Positions 1 to 9,600 of a stretch of 64,000 nucleotides of DNA are shown here, one piece after another. The number at the start of each line of letters is the position of its first letter. The stretch's first letter is position 1. Location: the NCBI GenBank assembly GCA_017591395.1, contig WEDG01002547.1:121459-185458 (forward strand), given 5' to 3'. The notes below the pieces were generated by a model. The model did not search any database. It was not told the DNA's origin and worked only from the letters and a program-made list of their open reading frames with translations. Position numbers and translations under genes: made by a program. This DNA comes from Schistocephalus solidus (lineage: Eukaryota > Platyhelminthes > Cestoda > Diphyllobothriidea > Diphyllobothriidae).

Positions 1-1040
1 GGTAGATGCGTTGGACCAACAAGGGGGCCATATCAGGGCGCGGCAGGCGTTATTCGGGTTGCGCTCCGATAACAAATGCCGAACATGGGGTGTGGTGGCA
101 CACCGTGGTTAGGACCTAGGGGCTGCGGTCGCGCCAGCCACCTGCGCCTTCTCCCACCTTCGGTCAACTTGTCTCTGTCATGACAACGGGCTCAGGTGGG
201 GGGAGGAGGAGAGAGTGCGGTAATGATTAGCGCCGTGGGTTGGACGGTCGCTAACTGACACTTACACTCACACCTCGCAGTCAGTCCAATGTGTGTTGTG
301 TGGAGTGGCTGACTGGTGGTCTGAGAGTCAGGCTGCGATGACGCCTTCTTAACGTGACCTCTGGCTATCTCACACATGTGAGATGTAAGCCATTCAACCC
401 CCTGTTGAGTGAAATCCTGGTGCTTGTGTTTGGGGGACCATGTCGTGTATGTTGTACACGTAGACGAGGTCACCAGCAGCTGCGCCCACTTCCGCATCAG
501 ACAACTGAAAGGCTCGGATGATGGTCTGATTGTGGTGGTGGGGGAGAGAGTGAGGTCGACAGCTCAGCGCATTGTCTTCACTATAAACAATCTGACGCGC
601 TTGAAACTATCACGGTGCGCTAAAGAGCCGTGGCTTGGAAGGTTGCCAACTGACGGGATAACTCGGACCGCGTGGTCAGCCCAATGTGTGTTTTGTGTGG
701 AGTGGCTGACTGACGGACTGAGAGTCAGGCTGCAATAGCTACTGCTTAATTTGGCCTTTATGGCACTCCCACTCCGTGGGATCTGAGCCAGGTGTGGTGG
801 TACGCCCAGGGGCGGCTCCGGCCACATGCGCCCTCTCCCATCTCCGGTCTTCTTGACTCTGTCATGACACCGGGCTCAGGTGGGGGAGTAGGAGAGAGTG
901 CAGTAGATGCAGCGCAAGTCAACTATCAGTTTAAACTAAATCACGTGCAAGTCACCGACCCTGCACCACCCTTCCGTGGAGCATACGGTGGACATCGTCG
1001 AAATTGACGGTCGAACTATCGTGTGTGAGGAGTGGGGTTT
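1..1040 (+). mobile_element. RTE-like LINE 5' region fragments
   Basis: The first 200 bases match the monomers of the array at 55,221-56,709 (shared landmark GCGTTGGACCAAC, then GCCAGCCACCTGCG and CACCGGGCTCAGGTGGGG-type blocks). Bases 620-1,020 match 63,040-63,450, which runs directly into an RTE-like endonuclease frame. I therefore read this stretch as rearranged pieces of the 5' untranslated region of the same LINE family. The part from about 210 to 600 is a related but differently arranged GC-rich repeat. No open frame here is convincing. The left boundary lies outside the window. Confidence 0.55.
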
Positions 1041-1262
1041 ATAACACGTCTTATTTCCACCGCGCAGCTAGCATTGCCCTCCAGCCGTAAAATGCTTTGA
1101 TCGTTGGTGCTCCTTATTAAGAACAGGTTATTTTCCGGTTCATCTTGACATATGCCTGTCTGCAATAGCCTTCAGTCAGACGGCATGTAGTGCTCTTCAT
1201 GAACTTGCCTGACAGCTTCCTCCCGTCCGGCGGAGGAACTCCTGGGGATTTATTATTCACTA

Positions 1263-1532
1263 AGGATGCCATAAATGACCGCCTAAACAGGACATGGGAA
1301 AAGGAACCATCCGCACTAATTTCCAAGGAAGCTTATGTTTAGGATTAAGACGAAAGTTTGGGTACAGTTTACGATTTGGTTTAATTTTGATGTTAAGGCT
1401 AGTGTTATGGGCTAGTGTTGGCGCTGATACATAGGTATATTTACCCTTCCTGGAATTTACCGCAACTGCGCCTTTTTTTAGCGGACGGGGCGGTTTTCAT
1501 TCGCGTAGCCAGTTTAGGCGGACACATTAGGA
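1263..1532. mobile_element. MITE-like element with long terminal inverted repeats, copy 1
   Basis: The left end (1,263-1,308) contains ACCGCCTAAACAGGACATGG. The right end (about 1,485-1,532) is its imperfect reverse complement, with AGTTTAGGCGGACAC. The interior is a degenerate run of TTAGG/GGTTA-like words. The same ends occur at 14,354-14,709, 41,229 and 45,305-45,350. There is no coding capacity, so this is a non-autonomous element. The superfamily cannot be assigned from the sequence alone. Confidence 0.6.
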
Positions 1533-1688
1533 CGAAAATATACAGCCTTTAAAGTCATTATCTAATAGGAGAACGACGTAACAGGCTTTTCCCTCGAACA
1601 TTGGACGAAAATTCATATGTAACGTTTTTTTCTTGTGGATATACTATATGTGTGCAAAATGGTGAAGGCTGAAATTGAAGTGCAAAAT

Positions 1689-1764
1689 GCTGCTCGGGGC
1701 GGGATTGAACCGGTGACCCCACTACAACAAGATCGACGCCTACCCGACTGCGCCATCGCGGCAC
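1689..1764 (-). repeat. tRNA-derived SINE head
   Basis: Read on the minus strand, this segment has a pol III box A (TGGCGCAGTCGGGTAGG) and a box B (GGTTCAATCCC) at normal tRNA spacing. The acceptor arm does not pair and only part of the T stem pairs, so it is not a functional tRNA gene. It is best read as the tRNA-derived head of a SINE. Confidence 0.55.
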
Positions 1765-2371
1765 GCTCGGAGATTCGCTCTAAAAGCCTTATAAATTGGT
1801 TACAGCCAAAGTACGAGGAAAACTATTGTTATGATATCATGGCCTTGCAAGAGTGTTTGAGTGAAATTATAAGAGAGGAGGAAAAAATAGGGTTTTTAAA
1901 CTTTTCCGACTAAATAGTAAAGATAACACAAACTTGCTAAGAAATAAATCAAGGCCTTTAAAGGTAATTTTGGAAAACAAACTTCAGAGAGACCTTCTAA
2001 TCGAGCGAACAGCAGGGGGAGTCCCCGGACACAGAGGTATTTTTTTCAACAGGACTACTCCGTACAAGAGAGAATGAAATGGAGGGTGCTAAAAGCGGAA
2101 TTGGAGAACTTGAAAGAACAGTGAGAGAAGGGACTTGTAATAAGGAACGGAGTGATTGTTCGAATACAAAAACCCCTTCTGTGGAGGACGCCCATCATTC
2201 TGACAAAAGTCTCACGGTCGAGCAACTAATCCAATGCAACAATCTACACAAAATCCAGTCCTAATGCGGAACTATGCAAAGTCTCTTGAATATTGACTCA
2301 TCCTGTGCGAATATCGGTCCAGCTTCCTCGATTGAAGAAGGCAGCGACATAGCCGGCTTAAAAATACAAAT

Positions 2372-3037
2372 AAACTAAAATATTTATCTACCAATGTTCA
2401 AAGCCTACTCCCTAAATTAGACGAGCTTAAGATATACGTGTGCCAAACTTCACCAGATATCATCTCCATAACTGAAACGTGGTTGACTGCGAAGGTGGAC
2501 GATCGTGAAGTTGCCATCCCTGGTTTTCAGTTATTCAGAAAGGATAGAACAGGACGTCATGGTGGGGGTGTGCTGACTTATGTCAGATATGGCCTGCTCG
2601 CGTCAGAAAAAAAGGAAAAACTCGCGTGCGAAACTGAAGCCATCTGGCTCACCATCAGAACGCCGGGGTCTCAAGCACTTGAGATCCTAACGGTCAACCG
2701 ACCACCGAGAAACGATCCGCAGTCAGACAGTAGACTGATAGATGATTTAGAATCGTTTGCTAGTCGATCTGAAGTTATGATTATGGGCGACTTTAACGCT
2801 CCGAAAATCGATTGGAATCTGAGCTCGGCACCAGGCTCGGAATTAAACTTCAAACGCCGCCTCCTAGAAGCTATACACAAACGCTTCTTAACTCAACACG
2901 TCCTGTCTCCGACCAGAATACGCGAGGGGCAACAAGCTAATTGTTTGGATCTTGTATTGACAAAGGCGCCTGACAGCGTAGATGTTGTGAACTGTCTATC
3001 CCCACTGGGCAAAAGTGATCACGTAGTTCTACAATGA
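2372..3037 (+). pseudogene. LINE endonuclease domain (AP-endonuclease-like)
   Basis: The frame is open from about 2,372 with no ATG and stops at 3,037. The conserved endonuclease landmarks appear in order: STNVQSL at the start, the catalytic glutamate in ITETWL, GGGVLTYVR, the GDFN motif in MIMGDFNAPKIDWN, then a terminal SDHVVLQ. In intact elements this domain nicks the target DNA and primes reverse transcription. Here it ends in a stop, and the following linker is in a different frame, so the reading frame is broken. Confidence 0.85.
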
Positions 3038-3417
3038 GAATATTCACTCTTCTCTGTCTCCGATCGAAGCATCACAGGCAAACGCAACCTATGGCGTGGA
3101 GACTTGACCCAAATGAAAATTGATATACGCCATTTAGATTGGAACGAAACATTCGCCGGGTATATTCTCGAGGATTGGTTGCAATTTAAGGCCGTATTAC
3201 AAGGACTTATCACCAACTACTGTCTTAATTCGAAAAAAAGATCACCAACAGACCCCAGTGGCTAACGAACACACTGAAGAGTGAAGTAAACCGCAAGCGA
3301 AAGCTGTGGCAAACTTTTCTCAGGGAAAAGACCGCCGAATCGCTTACGAAGTACAAGACGCAGAGGAACAGGGTAAAAGGCCTGGTTTATAAAGCCCACC
3401 AAAGTTTTAAGAGTAAC

Positions 3418-3891
3418 TTGATAAACCGTGCAGCAGAAAACCCGAAGCTCTTCTACAACTACATAAGGCAGTGCACTCGAAATAAAGACCCTATCCCTTT
3501 GTTAAAAACGGATAAAGGCGTCGAACTTTGCAAGGAGGAGGAAAAGGCTGAGCATCTATCTGAGTTCTTTCAGTCGGTTTTTACGAGAGAAGCCAATCTA
3601 ACCGCTGATAACTATAGTGCGGAAGAGATCCCGACAATTGACTCAGTGGTCATAACAGAACCTATTGTTCGACAGGAACTACTGAAGCTGGACGAAACCA
3701 AATCGCCAGTTCCTGATGTAATACCAGCAAAGTTGTTGAAGGAGTTGGCCGTAGAGTTGGCAGAACCCTTGTGTCTACTCTTCCAAGCCCCGCTCGCTGC
3801 AGGCAGATTGCCACCGGATTGGAAGACCACGTGGATTTCCCCGATACATCAAAGTGGCAGCCGGCTTCCGCAAATAACTACAGGCCGGTAA
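3418..3891 (+). pseudogene. LINE linker and reverse transcriptase N-terminal part
   Basis: This frame continues the element after the endonuclease. It contains NPKLFYNYIRQ and the RT motif-0 region DETKSPVPDVIPAKLL, then LPPDWKTTWISPI just ahead of the fingers. In most relatives motif 0 reads KSPGPDG, so the glycine is changed to valine here. The frame differs from that of the endonuclease and of the main RT frame that follows. The switch to the next frame falls near 3,845-3,870. Confidence 0.8.
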
Positions 3892-5177
3892 GTCTCACCT
3901 CAATATGTTGCAAGATTATGGAGCGAATCATCAAACGTAAACTGATGCAGTTTCTGGAGCGGCATCATCTTCTCTCTGAAGCGCAGCACGGATTCCGCAG
4001 AGGAAGGTCCTGTTTAACTAATTTGCTCTACTGTCTGGAACGATGGACCCGAGCGGTCGATGAAGGAAATGTAGTGCACGCAGTCTACATAGACTTCAAG
4101 AAGGCCTTTGATATTGTGCCTCACCAACGTCTCCTATACAAACTCAACCGTATTGGGGTAAGGGACAAGCTTTTGAAGTGGATCGAAAACTTCTTGATTG
4201 GGCGATCTCAGATTGTCCGTCTTGGCAATCAACAATCGGCGGAGGTGGCGGTTGAGAGTGGGGTTCCTCAGGGCTCCGTCCTTAGCCCTATCCTCTTCCT
4301 TATATACATTGATGACTGCGTAAGTGGCTTGGACTGTGACACCGCCATGTTTGCTGACGATATAAAGCTTTGGAAGGTCATCCACAACGCAGCTGATGAA
4401 GAAAATCTACAGGCGAACTTGCATCGACTCGAGGAATGGTCGCACAACTGGCTCCTCCCCTTCAATGCTACCAAGTGCAATATTCTGCGATTCGGCAGAA
4501 CCAGCTCCAGGCACCAGAGAATTTACTATCTGGACGACACACCGCTACCAGAGGTAGAGGCTCAGAAAGATCCAGGAGTATGGATCACGCCCACACTGAA
4601 GCCATCGTTCCATTGCTCAAAAGTAGCAAAATCTGCCATGTCAAGCTTGTATCTAATTAAGCGAGCGTTTGCAAAGTTCGACAAAGAGTGCTTTAATAAG
4701 GTCTTCGGGATGTTCGTGCGAACAAAATTGGAATTTGCCATACAAGCCTGGAGACCGTGGTCTGTCAAAGACCACAACACCCTTGAGAAGGTCCAAAGAC
4801 GTGCAACCAAGCTTGTTCAAGGTCAAAGCTGCCTGCCTTACGAGACTCGATTGTCTAATCTTGATCTGTTTCCTCTGGACTATAGACAGCTACGCGGCGA
4901 CCTAATACAAGCCTTTCGAATGCTGCGGCGTCAGGATTGTTGTCTTGCATCTGGCGACTTCTTTGAGCTGGCAACTACCACTACTTTGCGAGGACATCCC
5001 ATTAAACTACGTGTGACATGTGCAAGACTCGACACAAGAAGGTTCTTCTTCTCCAACAGAGTGGTTAAGGTCTGGAATGCTCTGCCTGCCGACATAATCA
5101 TGTCCCCATCCGTTGACATTTTAAGGCGGAAGTTTGACCAGTACAGCCATAAGTACCAACACGATATCCGAACCTAA
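3771..5177 (+). pseudogene. LINE reverse transcriptase, main frame
   Basis: This is the longest open frame of the window, 468 codons. Homology begins at about residue 27, before ANNYRPVSLTS; the first residues are an out-of-frame shadow of the preceding piece. Landmarks in order are HGFRRGRSC, motif A YIDFKKAFD (Asp 108), motif B SGVPQGSVLSPILF (163-176), motif C FADD (194-197), then the thumb and the C-terminal WNALPADI region near the stop. FADD instead of YADD is typical of CR1 relatives. The catalytic aspartates are intact, but the frame is cut off from the endonuclease, so the copy is not autonomous. Confidence 0.85.
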
Positions 5178-5405
5178 CACCATCCCCATCCACATTTTTC
5201 CGCGTCATATAACATACTACTCGCTATTGTTGAGTAACATTAGTTTATAATTGTTTGTCCGATGCCCTGCAGTGTGTCGGGGAGATAACCCTTTGTCCAA
5301 CGTCCATTATATGTCAGCCTTTTTAATTTACAGTGTCATTGACATCAATAGGGAACTCAAAGGCTTCGCCTTCATTTCCCTTAATAAAACTGAATTGAAC
5401 TGAAC

Positions 5406-6489
5406 AGTGGTTACAATTTTGAATTTGTTTGTGACAGACGTGGCATCATTTTTTGCAAACTTAGTTTTTTGAGATCCAAATAATGTTTTATATTGAAAAT
5501 TGTGGTCTTTATCAGCCCACAGACGTGCCAAATGCCTTGAATTGCCTTCATATTTGCATACTAACAAAAACATTGATCAGATAAGGGTAAATGGCAACAA
5601 CGGACATCAAGGTCACAAAGCACGAATTCATAGCAAAGACAACCCCATAATTACGAACATTCAAACACACGAACGAAAAGATCCGAAATTCTGAATTGTG
5701 ATCACTGGGTCCAAGTAGGTTAAACAACAGGAATCCATGCGTATAGAGAAAGTATCATTCTTAGCCATGGAGACCAGTGTACAGTGTAGTGAGACGTAAA
5801 ATTATGTTTAATAATCACTTACGAACATTTTAAGTTACCAATGACCGTTCTGGACGTAATTCATTCGTAAGTTGAGAGACATCTGTATATTCAAGTTAAT
5901 GGGGAATGAGTAAGCATGTGCGGAAATTGCAAGGTTCTGTTTAAAAGGCGGAGAACCGACATTTTCTGTAGTATACGCATCCGCTTGGCCGATCGATTGA
6001 GACCTTCCCGCTTGGTTTTAGGCTGTGTGAAAATTGTACTAAGAACTTGGAAGAAGGGGGTTTAATTCCGGGTTTCTAACTGATGCTTTAGAACGGCAGA
6101 AAATGGGTTTGTTTCTCAAATATCGAGCACTGTTTCTACTGAACTAGCTGGTGCCTACAAGTGAAGTTAGAATCTGTTCCTATGTTTGTCATACAAAGAA
6201 GTTGTTAAATGCTTTAAAAAACCATGCTCATCGAATGCCCAAACGCGTGAAAAATTTAACTTACTACGTTGTAGCAAATATGCATAAGATACGCTTGTTC
6301 TGGAAAAGAAAGTTATGACGAATGTTAGAGTTTGTCGGAATAATCATGTTATCAGACTTTGGTTGGCTTGGTCGAATTTCTTGGTAGTAAATAACCTCTC
6401 CTCAACTGCTCACGTCCAGTAGCCTAGGTTAGCGTTGTCATTTACTGTTAAAACCCTGATTGACACTCTCATTTCACGTTGGATTTTAG
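5406..6489. other. Unannotated stretch before the first visible laminin exon
   Basis: This is AT-rich sequence with no convincing exon, repeat or RNA gene. Its 3' end supplies the acceptor (GGATTTTAG) of the first visible laminin exon, so it is presumably intron. Confidence 0.5.
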
Positions 6490-6607
6490 GTATTCGATGC
6501 GAGCGATGTGCGGAAAACTTCTATGGAAATCCAGTCGCAGGCGTTCCTTGTCGTCCCTGTGAATGTTCGGGTAACACTGACCTGCGTGCAGTGGGCAATT
6601 GCGATCA
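6490..6607 (+). CDS. LAMC1: Laminin gamma exon 1 of window: LE module end and nidogen-type loop
   Basis: The acceptor is GGATTTTAG and the donor is GTGAGT. The exon needs one base from the missing upstream exon and leaves two bases over. It encodes IRCERCAENFYGNPVAG, the end of an LE module, then the start of the next with NTDLRAVGNC. In vertebrate gamma1 the equivalent loop (NIDPNAV) is the main nidogen contact. Here the aspartate and valine are kept but the asparagine is arginine. Confidence 0.9.
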
Positions 6608-9600
6608 GTGAGTTCTTTATGAAAGACAGATTAGCCCTCAGAATTGCTAATTTACGCCTATAAGCACAAAAGATGGCAAACATGATTAACCCAACCGAAT
6701 TTTCCGTGTATACATATTACTCAGCAATAAATTTAAAATTATGTGTGCCACCCAAATGGTTCATGCTCTTGAGGAAAACTTGCTAAAATTACCCACTTGA
6801 CCAAGCAGAGGGCCCGTCTTCATTGCCAGCTGACCAGGACAAGGATAGTTTTGCCTGATAACCTGCTTTTGGAAGTCGTGTCGGTAAGCATTTTTGAAAC
6901 CGCTTGCTAAGGGATATGTAGTCAACAACTGCAGTCATGAACGTAGCGTTTTTCGTATTAGAAACATCTCCTTCGTGATGGTGGTGTTTCTTCGAAGGAC
7001 AGTGTAGGCAGCTCTTGGAGTGTTTTGCTGTTTTCGATCACGTTAAGACCGCACTAGTATGGATAGGTTCTGCGCGTTCGGATAAAAGAAGTTCACGAAA
7101 ACGCTTGTCTTATATCTGGGGCAAATGGGATTCGCGCAACGAAAGCAGGCAGTGAATTGGCTCCCATCAAATAAACAGTATCAATGAGTTTTTTGCTCGC
7201 GAATCAGTTTCACTACAAACCGCCGCTTAAATCTATGCATCTCATCTATGCATCCAAATATAAATTCAGAGAGAAAATTAAAAATTGTCAGCAGGCATGT
7301 ACTCCACCAATGGAATAATACACTGACCTGCTTATTCTGAGATCATAATCGTTAGATCTGCCTGACAATGTGTCCCGTTCTGCCACTCGAAGTTCTCTGA
7401 AAAGCATCTGCCTCGACTTTAAAGCCCTAAGAAGTTTAAGTTAATTTTAAACCCGCAGTAATAGCGGAACATGACTGAAAAGTTTATATACTATAATTGG
7501 AAATGGGAAGACGGCAAGTATGAGAGCCAAACATGAAGGGCTCTAATGAACAAAATGGATGGGTGATTGGTAATGGGTGCCCAGTTTTCCGCGGTTTTTG
7601 GTTGAACGGTCGCCGTTCTCAAAAATATATCCATTAAGGGCGCATGATATCAGAAGTTTGTTAGGACCACTTGTAACATTGCCCAGAGACAGCGATGTTC
7701 CGTTTTACGAAGCAGCATCTCACCCTTTACCAACTAAATATTTTTGTTACAATCTAGTACATAGCACACCTGAACTGTATTCCTTTGAAGGGTATAATTA
7801 TTTCGTTTCCGGTGTGTGGAGCTACACAGGTAAACACCCATGTATACATGTAGTACTTGTTGGTTCCTTTCATTACGTTTCCGGTAGTGGGTTTGTCTAC
7901 TAACAGTCGTCAAGCCGATATAAAGAACTGATAAATTTATCGATGCCTTTGTACTGTTTTAGTTGTGTCGCCGTTTAACTTATTTCTAACGCATCGGATG
8001 ACCTGAATATTATGTGTTCATAGACGTATTACTCAAAGGCCTAACTTTGTCTACATAAATTATGCCATGACGTCCCATTCTTACTGTGGTCATTCGCAGA
8101 ACCGTTCACGTTTGCGACAAACCTGCTATTCCGAAAACGGATGGGCAGTAACAGTTTAATTTGCACTTTTTGGGGTCATTGCAATGTTACCGCATTCCTG
8201 GGTCCCCATCACGCCATACAGATTTACAACAGAGAAAGGCAGAATGCGAGAGCAGAATGTCGCTGAGAATAAGCCTACGCGATCGTTGAAGCAAGAAGTT
8301 TATCCGTTTGACGTTTCGGATCCGTGTTCGCACCCATCATCTGATACAATATCAGATAATGGTCATTAATCAACAGGGACTTGCAGTGTTTGTAGGATGC
8401 AGTCACTATGCTGCCGCATACCCTTTCGACAATTACCGCTTCCCACATCATCGAGGAAGAGGGCCTATTGGTGCCATAACTGGTTGATGGTCTGTCTTCG
8501 AGTCGTTAGTCCCTGAAATGTCATCACCCATGTAGGATGTTAGCGTGCTGATTGTGCGGCCATCTGACTCACCACCTCCGGCGTTGGAAACAATATTCGC
8601 CCGCGCACGCCCGATGGGCTAATTACTTTGGCAAAACTAAGTCTCCAGGCTCGTATTAAAGCTGGCCTTGCGCTAAAGTGTAGGGGGTATTGGCACATAT
8701 CCGATCCCGACCGTATTTGTAAGCTTAGAGCGTTCTGGCTTTCTTACAACTAATACCATCATTTACCTCTTTGTAACGATTGTTACGTGAAATTGTGCGA
8801 CATATTTTAACGTTTTCCTAAGGAGATAGGCTCATAAATATGATTGTAAGCTCACGACAGTTATTCGTGTTAGAAACAACCTATACAGAAGGATGCTATT
8901 TTCCTCTTAAAATTTTACATTTTCAGCAGAAGAACTTAAACACGCTATCCTCCTTGATAAGAAGGTTCTTTACGAAATTCGTAAATGTAACAAATAAAAC
9001 GAACAATGTTTGAGTGTCTCAGTGACCATTTGAGGAGTGGTCATCCTGTTTTATTGCCTTCCTCAACGACCGTGTGTTGCTTGTTACACGACTAATTGAA
9101 CGTCTTCTTATTGAACTAGTGTTACCGGAGAATGCAAAAAGTGTCTGTTTGGTACAAGCGGACCACACTGTGAACGATGTCTGCCAGGCTACCGTCGGAA
9201 CATCAAGGCCACCAACCTGACCGGTCTCATCGATCCAGAATTCTCTGTCACCTCGGGAGCCTCCGAAACCGCCTACGCGCGGGGATGCCAGCCCTGTCAC
9301 TGCGACCCTCAGGGTACTTTGGCGGTTTCCGGAACACAGCAGATTGGTGCATGCGACCAGGAGACAGGGCAATGCACTTGCAAGTCCGGTGTTACTGGTC
9401 TGCGTTGCGATAGATGCCGCCCCGGATTTTACGGCTTCGATTCTGGCAGGGTAACCTTGATTCATATTTTATTAATTCTTTCGTTAAAAAAAGTCGCATT
9501 CATATAAGAATGGGAAATAGTTTTTCCTGGAATTTGTACAACTTTCTATTTAAACACAATCGAAGTAACCTTCTATTAAGCTATAAAATAACAATTCATC

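Larger units (their letters stand above)
2280..5405 (+). mobile_element. CR1-like non-LTR retrotransposon, broken
   Basis: The element carries an apurinic-like endonuclease followed by a reverse transcriptase on the same strand, the usual ORF2 order of CR1/Jockey-group LINEs. It ends at about 5,405 with TTAATAAAACTGAATTGAAC, a short repeated tail rather than poly(A), as in CR1 relatives. The coding region is split over three frames by at least two frameshifts plus stops near 3,037-3,240, so this copy is dead. The 5' end is not sharply defined. A short open frame at 2,079-2,264 may be debris of the 5' part, but I do not recognise it. It sits upstream of the first visible laminin exon, probably in an intron of that gene. 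Confidence 0.85.
6608..9119. other. Laminin intron 1 of window
   Basis: This is 2.5 kb of AT-rich sequence. Apart from the PLE tail at 8,296-8,680 I see no exon, RNA gene or repeat I can name. Confidence 0.6.

Noticed and set aside
1689..1764. Possible functional tRNA gene on the minus strand
   Set aside because: Box A and box B are good, but the acceptor stem does not pair and the T stem has two mismatches. It is a SINE head instead.
7577..7903. 108-codon frame in laminin intron 1
   Set aside because: It has no domain features, and no phase-compatible place exists between exons 1 and 2, whose junction is already in frame.
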